From: Spirodela intermedia
Taxonomy: Eukaryota; Streptophyta; Magnoliopsida; Alismatales; Araceae
Direction: 5' to 3'
Length of the DNA stretch: 64,000 nucleotides
NCBI GenBank assembly: GCA_902729315.2
Contig: LR746279.1
Location: 3,938,001 to 4,002,000, forward strand
The translations under genes were made by a program, and so were the position numbers. Below, piece by piece: positions 50,331 through 62,334 of the stretch (positions are counted from its first letter, which is position 1; each line of letters begins with the position of its first letter). The notes below the pieces were generated by a model that ran no database searches, was not told where the DNA came from, and saw only the letters and a list, made by a program, of their open reading frames with translations.

Positions 50331-50850
50331 GGGAAGTAGATTTTACTACTACATTACTAAAGTGAAAATCACATATATCCAAAACTTCTCACGAGTTATA
50401 ATAGACTTCATGACCATTGAAACCTTGAGAATTTACCCTAAACTAGTTCAGGAGTTCTACAATAACCTTGTGTACAGAATATAGGTTAATCACCAATGTG
50501 AAATGAGTATCAATTGAAATAACCACCTCTTTATTGATTTACATCTTAACAGTGACAACATAGTTGCATGGTGCTATCACTTTTAATGGATGTATATGTG
50601 TTGAAAGATAACCCACTACTGACCATTCATTAAAAGTTACAACTCTGCCCCAAACTTCTAAAGTTCCCCACAAAATTCTAATCAAAATCCTTCTTGATTG
50701 TGAGGACTGCGAAGATAAGGTGAGACCGAACAACATTACAGCTTTTACATTATGCATATGAAGCCCACCTTCCTTCCAAAATTCATTGCTGACTGCTCAC
50801 CCTTAATAGAAAAACGGTCCAGTCTATGTGATAAGTGTTTAAAATATTAT
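50330..50850. other. Shared spacer before unit E
   Basis: This sequence is equivalent to 61,960-62,330 and, with a local inversion, to 37,440-38,190. No gene is recognised. Confidence 0.5.
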
Positions 50851-50940
50851 AATTTAGACATATAATAGAAAAATGATCAAAATAATGAATATAGAAGCTG
50901 TAACTCTGAAGTGATGAAAATATGAATTTTCGTATCTTAA

Positions 50941-51219
50941 TTAATATAAACAAGGTTCATATTTGACTAAATTCGTAATAGAGAAATGGTCCCACAAATC
51001 TCTGGAAACCACTGGTCCTGGTGGGGCAGGACGATGCGAAGGCATCAGCCGTGGAAGAATGCGTCTACCTCCAGATTGGAAAAGTGCCGCCAGTAAGGCA
51101 GAGCCCTGGGAAGCTGTCTTGATTCCCGTTGGACTTTGGGCTGCATCGGCAGACGTAGACAATGGTAACAGAATTGAAAGCAAAGTTACGAGCACGGCCC
51201 CTCCTTTGGCCTGCATCAT
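50941..51219 (-). CDS. Putative secreted peptide precursor E (92 aa, extended C-terminus)
   Basis: This is a paralogue with the MMQAKGG signal peptide, STSADAA, SGGRR and the M-P-S-H-R-P-A-P-P core at residues 59-67. The usual stop a few codons later is lost, because the duplicated unit is truncated just beyond the core. The frame runs on for about 20 residues (beginning VVSRDLWDHF) into unrelated sequence. The TATA box at 51,297-51,302 is 78 bp upstream. It is still open over the whole conserved part, but may be on the way to becoming a pseudogene. Confidence 0.5.
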   Translation of the reverse strand: MMQAKGGAVLVTLLSILLPLSTSADAAQSPTGIKTASQGSALLAALFQSGGRRILPRLMPSHRPAPPGPVVSRDLWDHFSITNLVKYEPCLY

Positions 51220-51296
51220 CTTCCTCTCCACAAACTCTTCCTCTTCCTCTTGTAGCACTCCTGAAAACTGAATAAAACTTCCTGCGCTTGTTCCAA

Positions 51297-51302
51297 TATA
51301 TA
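51297..51302 (-). promoter_or_regulatory. TATA box of peptide gene E
   Basis: TATATA lies 78 bp upstream of the start codon, matching the paralogues. Confidence 0.5.
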
Positions 51303-52249
51303 GCCTCTATAGGTGGCTGAAAACCATTTTCGCACTCAATTATTTGAAACTCTGCCTGACGGTAATGGTGAACTGCATGTAGCTAATGAGGAAATCAATT
51401 AATCATCGCAGATTCGTCAACAAGAATGAACAACTCTAGAAGAGCAATGAAACCAAAGGTTGAAATCAGCAATGCATGACAAATGAGATGGGCCCCTTGC
51501 TTGTGTTCATTTGAAAGAAAGGTTGAAATTTTTCAAAGGCTGACAAGGAAAATGAAAACAGTATTAAAGATTGATCTCTTTAGACCTGAAGAGATATAAC
51601 TTATCAATTTAAAAGAACCTTTTACGAAGCAACATTCTTCTTATTTATGACATACAAAACATCGTTAATCCTTCACGTTAGAATGACGGGTTCAAATTTT
51701 TGATTATCATCCAAGATGCTATCTGCATAACAATCCTATTAAAGATTGCCAGGAACTACAGCTTCAATGTTTGGTTGTCATTCTAGATGCTTTCTGTATA
51801 CAATCCTATTAAAGATTTCCAGGAACCAAGTAACACAATCAGCTTGTATAGGTTTTTTGGAAGTGAATTTTCATATTCCTTTCAAAATCCTAGACAAGTG
51901 ATGAAAGAATGAGAACTACCAAACCTGGCCCTTTTCCCTTTTCTTGATTATTTTATTAACACTCTTTAAACAAAATTCTGACACAGCACCAGATAGGCAC
52001 ATTTCATCATGCTAGGTTTAGGCAACAGAAACTTGTGAACCTCATATTCAAAATTTTCTCTGCTAGTGAGCAAAGTGGTTGTTGAGCAATTTATTTGATC
52101 TAATAAATATTTTTGTATCCTCTATATAAAGAACTGATAGATTTCAAGGATTATTTTCTTCCTCATTGATTAAGGAACCCAAAACATTAAGGTAGTGACA
52201 CCTAAATTAGGGAAGTAAGCTACTGCCTTGATGTCTAGCATAAGGAGAT

Positions 52250-52850
52250 AGACTCCTCAGATCTATCATGTACGTGGCTTTGGTGATCTTATAATTGTTT
52301 CTGTAGTTCTCTAAGAGAAAAGTTAGAAATAAATGGTAGAAACCCTTGGTAAGTGGAAAACGGCTAGGGAAGGCCAAACTACTATGAAAGTATGCTCATC
52401 TCTCAATTATATTTAGCATGTTCACCTAGTATGTCAACCCATTCCAATAACCTCAAGTCCTGTCAACGTCTGTTACAATAGGATAAAGTAAAAGTGTCTA
52501 AAACTCTATCAAATGATTAAAAATTTAAAGAGCCAATCCACCTACCTTACAATAATTCTATCTACTCCACCTTGGGATCAATATGTAAAATTGTGCTATC
52601 TAATAGTCCATAAATTATTGATCTATTGATAGAATCCTTAATTAGTGGATTGCAAAGCATTAGCTTGCCAAGCAGCTAAACCTTTTTATAATACACTGAT
52701 CACAAATGCAGTTCTCCCCATGAGAAGCATATTGAAACTGAATCTAACCTTCAAATACATTAATCTAAGTGAAAGCTAACTTTCTCGGGCAGATCAGCAT
52801 TGATTTGTTTGTTTCTGTCATATTTACCAATTTACAAAATGGGCAATATG
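52250..52850. other. Diverged spacer shared with 26,800-27,440
   Basis: This is collinear with the stretch right of unit B. No gene is recognised. Confidence 0.5.
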
Positions 52851-55091
52851 AAAATCAACTTCTTCAAAATTCTCTTTTGCTCTCCACTTGATGACTTTTC
52901 ATTCACATAATCATCAATCATTAATAAATGTTCCTCAAGCATACAGATCATCTTTGTCTCAACTATATACATTTAGCTCCGAAGTTGAGGAATTGGTAAT
53001 TTTATTTAAACTGAGAGTGTCCTGATCAATTGATACACCTGATCAATTGACCTGTCATAACCTGCTCAGTGTTACTTAAGTATTTGACAACCACATAGAA
53101 GTATGTTTCAAGATTGATCACTGTTTGATAATTAATAGTTGAACAAATAATTATTTTTTTTGCAAATAAGACTTGAAATGTTTATGTCATTCATTTGAAT
53201 GAACTAGTGGATACAAAGACATACTTACATGATGATTATAATTCTCTAGAATTAGATTTATGAAATGGATCTTTAGGACATGCATACAATCTAATTGATG
53301 GACTCCATAATTTGGACTTTTGAGTAAAAGCCGTTTTAAAGGAAACGAAACCTGAGAGTCATTCAAATCCAAGATGCATAAAAACCATAGTTCCAAAAAT
53401 ATTTTCAACACTGCAGCTGAAGTACAATGAATCGGTATACGGGTGTTTAGATGCATATTAACAGTAAGAAAAAGAATATTTCATCTTCAACCTTTATCCA
53501 ACAAACCTTTTATGCTGGCTCCTTCAGGTGATAACAGACAGAGTGCATCAGGTTTATTTTCGTATTTTCGTGGTTTTGACAAAAGAGTATGTCCTACGGA
53601 TCAACAAAGTAAAGAACTATTCACACAGCCGAAGACTACTAAAAATTATTTACCGCTGATAAATTACCTGTTAATGAATTATTATTCACTATGCTTTGTC
53701 ATAACCTGTCATGAATTTCCTTGACAGTTGGTTCTGCCTCTCGTAGCCAGAAAATGGCATAGAAATGCCTTGCATTGAGATAGAAGTGAAGCTAAATCTC
53801 TATTCCGTTAATAACAAGATTTGCAACACGGTCTATGAGATTTTGAAAGCCGCGGGGGAGAGAGAGAAAGACACACACACACACACATACAGAGACTTGC
53901 GTAAGACGTCACAGAGGCAGTCAGCGTTGCTGCGGGTTATTGGGATTCTATTGATGCCACCACGAGCTCTCTCTCTCGTCGCTACAACGCGGAATCCCAG
54001 AAAAACATTTAAGACCACGCAGTTAGATGGTCTAGGATGGTACGCGTGTTCTTTAGCGCGTGGCAAAACCGGCACCACAGTCATGTTTCTTCAATTTTGA
54101 TGACTAGGAAGGAGTTCGATTTGGAAACGATATTCAGCGGTCAAGAATGACCGAGTCCGCTGTCTCATGAAATTCAAAGGAACTGGGGAGTCCAATAATC
54201 TTTGACATGGAATAAGGATGATCCGAGAAAACGGAGACGCGGAACGGATCTCCCCTTGACAATAAACTTGAGCGGTAAACATGAAGAAACATGACCCAAA
54301 TATGTATTAACCGTTCAGCTAAATGCACTCTTCTCAATGGATAACCGAACACTACTGGGGAACCGTACCCTTTGAGGGTCCTTAATGTTTGTTTCTTGAA
54401 AAAATTTCTAAGGACATTCAGAGGGGCCCGAATTATGATGTTTTTAGAATATACCGTTTGTTCTCTTGGATAAGCGACTACTATCAAAGTCCATAGTTCT
54501 TATCACTCCAGCGAATTATCTCACGAAGTGTAACGTTCACTTGATCCTGTTATCATCGCCAGAATCGGGTGGAAAGAAGGCACGCATCACGGGATGAGGG
54601 TTCTTTTCTTCATTAGCATTCTCTCCGGAATAACCCAACCGCGTCATCCCTCATCTGATCCATTACGTAAAACCCAAACGCTCCCCCGTCAGAATGTGAA
54701 CAAGCCATAGTCTTTAGAAGTTAGACATTTGCCGTATTTCTCACAGTTTCGTACAAGACGGATCTCGAACATGAAATGAACAAATTTCCGAGCATGAGTG
54801 TATAACAGTCCAGCGAAGATTCTCGCTTGCATTGCTAGATTCTCTCTCTTCCTGGACACCTCCAATCTCTTGAAATATCGAGCACTGACAACGGAAATCG
54901 TTGGTTCTTTTCGTTTAACGATATAGAAATAATCCTTGCTTTTCCTTTTGGTATTTCTTGTAGATCGATTGACAGACCAATTGGTTGAGAAAGACAGAGG
55001 AAGGGAGAAAATAGGAAAAACAAATAAAGGTATAGAAGGAACTGAGCAAGCTAACAAAAGTCCACAATAAACATCCGTCCTAGGGGCATCA

Positions 55092-55301
55092 CTATTTTAC
55101 CGGTGGGGCGGGATCATGCGAAGGCGTCGGCTTAGCACGCAAGTGTCTACCTCCTGATCTTGAAACTGCCGTAGGTAAGGCAGTGCCCTGGTAAGCCGTC
55201 TTGACTCTCGTTAGAATCTGGGCTGCTTCGGCAGACGTAGAGAGCAACAACAGAATTGAAAGCAAAATTGCCAGCACGGCCCCTCCTTTTACCTGCATCA
55301 T
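55092..55301 (-). CDS. Putative secreted peptide precursor F (69 aa)
   Basis: This is identical to precursor A except for one residue in the signal peptide (MMQV instead of MMQA). It has the same predicted cleavage region, the same SRSGGRHL segment and the same TPSHDPAPPVK C-terminus, so A and F would release the same mature peptide. The TATA box is at 55,378-55,385. The near-identity extends through promoter and downstream DNA, pointing to recent duplication or conversion rather than selection on the protein alone. Confidence 0.65.
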   Translation of the reverse strand: MMQVKGGAVLAILLSILLLLSTSAEAAQILTRVKTAYQGTALPTAVSRSGGRHLRAKPTPSHDPAPPVK

Positions 55302-55377
55302 CTTCCTCTCCACAAGCTCTCCCTCTTCCTCTTGTGTCACTCCCGAAAGCTGAATAAAACTTCCTTCACTAGTTCCA

Positions 55378-55385
55378 ATATATAG
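55378..55385 (-). promoter_or_regulatory. TATA box of peptide gene F
   Basis: It has the same sequence and the same 78-bp spacing to the ATG as in gene A. Confidence 0.6.
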
Positions 55386-56329
55386 CCTTTGCAGGTTGTT
55401 GAAAACTTTTTTCACAGTCAATTTCTCGGAACTCTGACTGAAGCTAATGGTGAACTGCATTATATTTAATGAGGAAATGCATTAATCAACGGAGACCTGT
55501 CAACAACAATGACCAACTCTTGCACAGAAAGAAAATAAAGGTTGAAATCGGCAAAAGATGACAAGTTAGAATGGACCCATTCTTTGTGTTCAACAGGATG
55601 AAAGGTTGAAATTGTCAAAGGTTGACAAAGGACAATGAAAACAGTGTCCAACGTTGACATCTCTGTACGTGAAGAGTTATAACTTGTAAATTTTAAAGAA
55701 CTTTTCGTGAAACAGCACCCTTCTTAATCATGAAGTGCATAACACAGTAAATCCTGCACTTTAGAATAACGGCTTCAGAGTTTGGTTTATCATCTAGATA
55801 CTGTCTGCATACCCTACCTGTTGAAGATTTTTGGGAAGTAATGGAGTCAACATTTACGGGGATTTCAGAACTGCACTTCACTTCTCTGTCAACGTCATAG
55901 TCAAGTGATGAAAGCATGACAAACTTGGTGCTTTTTACCTTTCATATCATGAGCCATTTTTAAGCAAAATGCTGATACACCTCCTCGGAGACACATTTCA
56001 TCTTTCTTGGTTGAGCCAGCAGGAGACTGGAGAAAGTCATAGCCAAAATTTGTTTATGTTTTGTAATAAGTGACTGTTGAGGTACATATTCGTCATATGA
56101 CGAACTGATGTCCTTCAAGTCTTCTTATCTTCACGATGATTTAGGCACCCAGGACATTAATAAAGTGATCTCTCACCAATGCGTTGTCGTGGATTAAGGT
56201 GCCCACTAGATTAGAGGGGCTCATATTCTCAGCTTCAAGATGTGTTTTTATGTATCCTAATTTTCTTTCCTGGTACAGTCATTTTAGAGAATTTTCATAA
56301 AAGAAAAAGGAACCTAGTGCCTTGATGTC

Positions 56330-57935
56330 TAGCATAAGGAGATAGTGGATACTAACATATGCTTACTTTCTGGTAGAAATTCTCTTGAATTACATTTATG
56401 GCATAGAAGATTACATCCTGTAAGCACTCTATTGATTAGAAAGTAAATTGCGTAAAATCTAGTTGGACACCTTACTTTAGACGAAGACACCCCATTTGTG
56501 TGTTAAATTTTAATTAACAGAAAATAAACCTAAGAGTCATTCAAATCCAAGATGCATATCACATCTACTAAAGCCTTCAAAGCATTATATATAGATCTCT
56601 TTAGACCAACGAAGGTAGCTAGTCTTGGTGGAAAATATTACTATCAAGCGATCACTAATGATTATTCATGTTACACTTTGACTCAGTTTCCAGCCAGAAA
56701 AATGAAACATTTTCAACCTTTAAAAACATAAAAGAAGAGTTCAGAGTAAATTAGGAGCTAAAATTAGAAGCATGAGAAGTGATCATGGTGGAAAATTCGA
56801 GAATGCTGGGTTTATCTAATTATGTGATGGAAATGAAATTACCTGTGTTTTTTCTAGCTTAAGAATAGTGAAACAAAATGTGGCAAAACATAAAAATATA
56901 ACACTTTAAGAAAAGGGTACTGATAAATAGGGCGTTGCTAAAGCCTAAATTGTGGAAAATCTTATGAACTTATCAAAAAATGAACAACCAAATGTAGGGT
57001 ACTTCAAACTCTAAGATCCAAGTTTTTATTTTGAGTAATTGCAAAACAAACCCGAAATTTAATCCTAGAACTGATGAAGAACTCTTCCTCAAATACTTAG
57101 AAAGATCTGAAGGTTATAACATATATCATAAGTGATTTGTGGTTGCTTAAGAATCCATCCACGTGAGATTAATTTTACAACTTGATTGTACAAAGATTAA
57201 GGGAGATGAAAATGTCAAATAAATTTTGAGTAAATCGCATGGCATTAAGGAGTATATATTAGATGTTAGTCTCCCTCCAAAACATGAGTTATCCAAACAA
57301 AGCAGGATCATTCGATGGAAAATATGATGTTAAGTTTAAATAATACTGTTAAAAAAGGTAATATTTGAGATTAGAAACCCATTTTATTACTCTTACATCA
57401 GAAATACAGCAAAGAAAACTGATGAAACCTTATTCGATTAAAATTAGATCAACCCAATGCATGAAGAGTTATAAGAATTTTAAAGAATATTTTTTTTGGA
57501 TTTAGTTCCTTATCTTACTGATTCCAACATAATATGATTGTCAAAAGTGTATTTTTGAATGGAACTGTAAAGTGGAAGTCTATGCATCCTAACCTCCTAT
57601 CCATCCAAACTTTCCAAATCATGTATACAACCTAAGAAAGGCTTCATAAAACTCTATACAAGATCCAACAATGAGCTACTGAATTCATTTTTAAAAAAGA
57701 TCATTAGAGGAAAGATACCTAGAACATTTTATCAAAACTGAAAATTACATAATTCTAATTGCTCAAATCTATATTGGTGATATAATTTTTTCACCTAATG
57801 ATTGATCAATATACAATGACCATGATGGGGGCACTCCCTTAATTCATGGATTACCAGAAGAATAGCTCAAAAAAAGAATTCTAATATCTCTAGAAAAATA
57901 TACTATGGACCCGCTTCAGAAATTTGAACTAGAGA
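56330..57935 (+). mobile_element. Copia integrase-RT remnant, copy 3
   Basis: Near 56,590-56,690 the translation reads DLFRPTKVASLGGKYYYQAI plus TDDYSCYTL, the best-preserved integrase core in the window. RSDHGGKF follows near 56,780, then KPKLWKIL and NQM-GTS stretches (the TPYELW/KPNVGYF region), an ESIHV stretch near 57,150, and a frameshifted RT near 57,555-57,610. It has no insertion, so it shows the pre-insertion state of copies 1 and 2. Confidence 0.8.
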
Positions 57936-58185
57936 GTTTTAAATTAAAAACACAGTCAAGGGATGAAATTGTAAATTAGATCCTGATGGGAAATAAAAGA
58001 AGGTTGCATTATCAAATAGATCCGTCAACTCTTTTTGAAAGCAGTATGAAGTTTTCCATTGAGCTTTGTGATTTTCTTTCTTCGTAATGTAGCAACAGGG
58101 AGCCAATTCCCTGATTTTAAATGATAGCATGAGATCTACCATCAGAGGATAACGAGAAGATTAATTTTGGGAGTTTTTCCGTAGG
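57935..58185 (-). repeat. Copy of the inverted-repeat right arm beside unit G
   Basis: This matches 38,190-38,465 in the same orientation (AGCAACAGGGAGCCAATTCC and GATAACGAGAAGATTAATT anchors). The left arm is absent here. Confidence 0.6.
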
Positions 58186-59375
58186 TATAAAGAATGGTAA
58201 TCATCCAGAGTACCAGAATTGTAATGCAGGAGGGAGACACGCACACGCACCCCCAGAGATTTACGTAAGACGTCACCGAGGCAGTCAGCGTTGCTGCGGG
58301 TTATGGGGCTTCTATTGGCGCCATCACGAGCTGTGTATCTCTCCTCGTTAAAACGCGGAAACCGATAAAACATTTAAGGCCACGCGGTTGGTGGTCGAGG
58401 ATGGTACCCGTGTTATTTAACGCGTGGTAAAACCGGCACCACAGTCATGTTTCTATAATTTTGATGACGAGGAAGGAGTTCGATTTGGAAACGATATTCA
58501 GCGGTCAGGAATGACCGAGTCCGCTGGCTCATGAAATTCAAAGCAGGAACTGGGGAGACCAATAATCTTTGACATGGAATAAGGTTGATCCGAGAAAACG
58601 GAGGTGCGGAACGTATCTCCCCTTGATAATAAACTTCAGCGCTATACGTGAAGAAACATGACCGAAAGAAGCTTTAACCGTTCAGCTAACGCACTCTTCG
58701 CAAGAGGTAACCGGAACACTACTGGGGAACCGTACCCTTTGAGGATCCATAATGTTTGTTTATTCAAAAAAAAATCGGGACATTCAGAGGGAACCGAATT
58801 ATGATGTTTTTAGATCTAATATACCGTTTGTTCTCATGGATAAGCGATTACTATCGAAGTGCATAGTTATTATCACCCCAGCGAATTGTCGCATTCATGA
58901 AATGCGCCAAAGTTTCGTAATAAAATATAGGTTTGTCCAGGCTATATGCTTGTTTTCTGTCATTCATGTGACAGCTTGAATGAGTCGCGCTAGGGACATG
59001 ACCGTGTAACCCTAATTTGATCCTGTTATCATCGCCAGAATGGGGTGGAAAGAAGGCACGCATCAGGGGATGAGGGTTCTTTTCGGCAATAGCCTTCTCT
59101 CCGGAATAACCAAATCGCGTCATCCCTCATCTGATCCATCACGTAAGCCCAAACGCTACCCCGTCAGAACGTGAACAAACCATAGTTTTTACAAGTTAGA
59201 CATTTGGCGTGTTTCTCATAATTTCGTACAAGCTGGATCTCGAACATGAAATGAACAAATTTCTGAGGATGAGTGTATAACAGTCCAGCAAAGATTCTCG
59301 CTCGTATTGCTAAATTCTCTCTCTTCCCGTCAAGCTAACAGAAGTTCACACTAGACATCCGTCCTAGGGGCATCA

Positions 59376-59585
59376 CTATGGTACCGGTGGGGCGGGATCA
59401 TTCGAAGGCGTCGACTTATCAGGCAAGTGTCTTCCTCCTGATCTTGAAACTGCCGTTGGTAAGGCAGACCCCAGGTGAGCTGCCTTTATTTTCGTTAGAA
59501 CCTTGGCTGCATCGGCGGATGTAGACAACAGTAACAGAATTGAAAACAAAATTGTCAGCACGGCCCCTCCTTTGGCCTGCATCAT
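59376..59585 (-). CDS. Putative secreted peptide precursor G (69 aa)
   Basis: This is a paralogue of copy A, with MMQAKGG, a hydrophobic core, STSADAA and SRSGGRHL followed by PDKS and TPSNDPAPPVP. The usual His of the core is replaced by Asn. It is the same length as A and F and has no indel. The TATA box at 59,663-59,668 is 78 bp upstream and a TTGACC element lies at 59,938-59,943. The intact frame in a clearly diverged copy supports purifying selection. Confidence 0.65.
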   Translation of the reverse strand: MMQAKGGAVLTILFSILLLLSTSADAAKVLTKIKAAHLGSALPTAVSRSGGRHLPDKSTPSNDPAPPVP

Positions 59586-59662
59586 CTGCCTCTCCACAAG
59601 CTCTCCCTCTTCCTCTTGCGTCTCTCCCGGAAGCTGAATAAAACTTCCTTCACTAGTTCCAA

Positions 59663-59668
59663 TATATA
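59663..59668 (-). promoter_or_regulatory. TATA box of peptide gene G
   Basis: TATATA lies 78 bp upstream of the start codon, as in the other copies. Confidence 0.6.
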
Positions 59669-60599
59669 GCCTTTTCAGGTGGTTGAAGACTTTTTTCACA
59701 GTCAATTTGTCAGAACTCTGACCGAAGGTAATGGTGAGCTGCATTGTAGTTAATGAGGAAATGAATTAATCAACGGAGATCCGTCAACAAGAATGGCCAA
59801 CTCTTGCAGAGCAAGAAAACAAAGGTTGAAATTGGCAAAAGATGACAAGTCAGAATGGACCCATTCTTTGTGTTCAACAGGATGAAAGGTTGAAATTGTC
59901 AAAGGTTGACAAAGGACAATGAAAGCAGTATTGAACGTTGACCTCTCCATACCTAAAGAGTTATAAATTTAAAAGAAGTTTTGGTGAAACAGCATCCTTC
60001 TTAGTCATCACGTACATTACATAGTAAATCCTGCAGTTTAGAATTACGGTTTCAGAGTTTGGATTATCATCCAAGAGACTATCTGCATACGCTACCTGTT
60101 GAAGATTTTCAGGAACTAAGTAATGGAGTCAACCTTTACGGGGATTTCGGAACTGCACTTCATTTCGCTGTCAACGTCATAGTCAAGTGATAAAAGCATG
60201 ACAAACTTGGTGCCTTTTACCTTTTATATCATGAACCAAGTTTAAACAAACTGCTGATAAAGATGCAGGCAGGCACATTTCATCTTTCTTGGTGGAGCCA
60301 GCAGGAGACTGGAGAGCCATATCCAAAGTTTGCTTATGTAGTATAATAAGTGACTGCTGAGCTGGATATTTGGTCAAATAAATATTTCTGTATTTTCCAT
60401 ATCATGAATTGATGTCCTTCAAGTCTTCTTTTCTTCCACGATGACTTAGACACCTAGAATAGTAATAAAGTGACCCCTCGCCCATTGTCGTGGAGGCACC
60501 CAGTAGATTAGGGGGCCTCATATTCTCAGCTTCAAGATGTGTTTTTATGTATCCTAATATTCTTTCTGGTAAGTCACTCTAGAGAATTTTCATAAAATG

Positions 60600-62330
60600 A
60601 AAACGAAACCTTGTACCTTGATGTCTAGCATAAGGAGATAGTGGATACTAAGACATGCTTACTTTCTGGTAGAAATTCTCTAGAAATATGCGTTTATGGC
60701 ATAGAAGCTTACGACATTTAAGCACTAGATTGATTGGAAAGTTAATTTACATACAATTTAGTTGGACATGTAAGACACCAAATTTGTGTGTAAAAGTTGA
60801 ATTATAGGAAAATAAACCCATGTCATTCAAATCCAAGATGCGTATCACATCTACAAAAGCCTTCGAGCTATTATATGTGGATCTTTTTAGATGTCATACG
60901 CATGACAGTGATCACATGACAGTGAGCTACTATAAGAAAAAAAAAATTGAGATTTAGTTCGTAATCTTAGTGATTGAAATATAATTTGATTTCAAATGCG
61001 TAATTTTTGAATGGAATTGTGAAAGCGGAAGTCGATGTATCCAGACCTCCTGCATTTATCCAGTCAAAATTTCCAAATTATGTTTACTGCCTAAGAAAGG
61101 CTTTATATATATTTATACAAGATCCAACAACAAGCACACGAATTCATTTTATAGAAAAAAAAAGGTCATTACAGGAGAGACAGCTAGAACATTTTACCAA
61201 AACTGAAAATCGCAAAATTATAATTGCTCAAATCTATATTGATGACATAAATTTTTCATCTAATGATTAACTAATGTACAATGACCATGTTGAGGGCACT
61301 CACTTAATGCATAGATTATTATAAGAATAATTCGAAAATAGATTTTGATATTGCTAGAAAAATATACCATGGACTGAGTTAAAAAATTTGAACTCGAGAG
61401 ATTTTAAATTAAAAATGCACTCAAGGGATCAATTTGTAAATTCATTTCTGATAGGAAAAGAAAAGATGTTGAAAAATTCATGTACTGGTTCAATATTCAG
61501 CACATGACCAAGATATTTGGCAGCAAGCTGACCTTATAGTTTATCTATTGTCCATTTGTGTACTAGGTTTAAAAATGACCTCAATGAATCCCATCTAGGT
61601 TAAAAGTAATTTATATCTTAGTATTGTGTTTAAAATATTATAGTATCTGAAAAATCATGAATTAAATTTAACTGGTTATGTTCTTCAGTGTTTTTAACAC
61701 ATAAGATAAACATATAAATATAAGGGTATTTACTTTTAGGCAGATTTTTAATTCTGTGGTTTTCTAAAAAGTAAAATTATGTTTCACTATCAACTGCTGT
61801 TGCACTATGTTGACTTGTGGAATCACAAAAAATCATCTTTCACTTCAGATGTTTACCACTCTCCATCCCTAAAAACGACCTACCATAGTCAATCTTCTCA
61901 TTATCGCTTGTTAGTGTGTCCTGTGCCATCATTTCAAATCACAGAAATAGATGTTATTACTACATTCCTAAGTTGAAAATCACATAAATCTAAAACTTCA
62001 CAATGACAGACTTCATGACCACTGAAATCTTGAGAAATTTACCCTAACCTTGTGCTTACAAAATATAGGTTAATCACCAATGTGAAAGGAGTATCAATTG
62101 AAATAACCACCTCTTTACTGATTTATGTCTTTAGAATGCCAACATACTTTCATTGTGCTAACACTTGTAATGGGTATATATGTGACTGTGGAAAAATGTG
62201 GAAAACATAACCTACTTCTGACCATTCATTAAAAGTTAAAACTTTCCCCCAAACTTCTCAATTTCCTCACAAAATTCTAATCAAAAACCTTCTTGATTGT
62301 GGGGACTATAAAGATAAGTTGAGACTATTA
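60600..62330 (+). mobile_element. Copia RT/RNase H remnant, copy 4
   Basis: An RT segment (61,007-61,270) is open over 87 codons. It reads NGIVKAEVDVSRPPAF and SKFPNYVYCLRKALY, and ends AQIYIDDINFSSND with the YIDD catalytic motif. NYVSLSTAVA near 61,775 is the RNase H start. Most of the integrase is deleted (a fragment remains near 60,830-60,890). The fossil ends at about 62,330, where an LTR-like repeat begins. Confidence 0.8.
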
Positions 62331-62334
62331 AAGC

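Larger units (their letters stand above)
50850..52250 (-). repeat. Peptide-gene duplication unit E (5' part only)
   Basis: This contains the peptide ORF, TATA box, promoter block and upstream sequence of the unit. It lacks the roughly 2-kb distal (3') part; the homology to the unit's 3' side ends just left of the ORF near 50,990. The promoter part is diverged from A, D, F and G. Confidence 0.75.
52850..56250 (-). repeat. Peptide-gene duplication unit F, nearly identical to unit A
   Basis: From about 53,192 to 55,771 the sequence matches unit A at a constant offset of 33,729. I noticed only two substitutions, at 55,291 and near 55,316. Outside this tract the two units differ by frequent substitutions and indels, so the boundaries are sharp. 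Confidence 0.9.
58185..60600 (-). repeat. Peptide-gene duplication unit G
   Basis: This is collinear with A and F from the GCAGTCAGCGTTGCTGCGGG block near 58,280 to beyond the promoter block near 60,400. It has moderate divergence and an internal deletion near 59,325-59,340, just left of the peptide ORF, that shortens the conserved 3' region. Confidence 0.85.

Noticed and set aside
61007-61270. Open 87-codon frame as a functional gene
   Set aside because: It is a chance-preserved piece of a Copia reverse transcriptase; the rest of the polyprotein is deleted or frameshifted.
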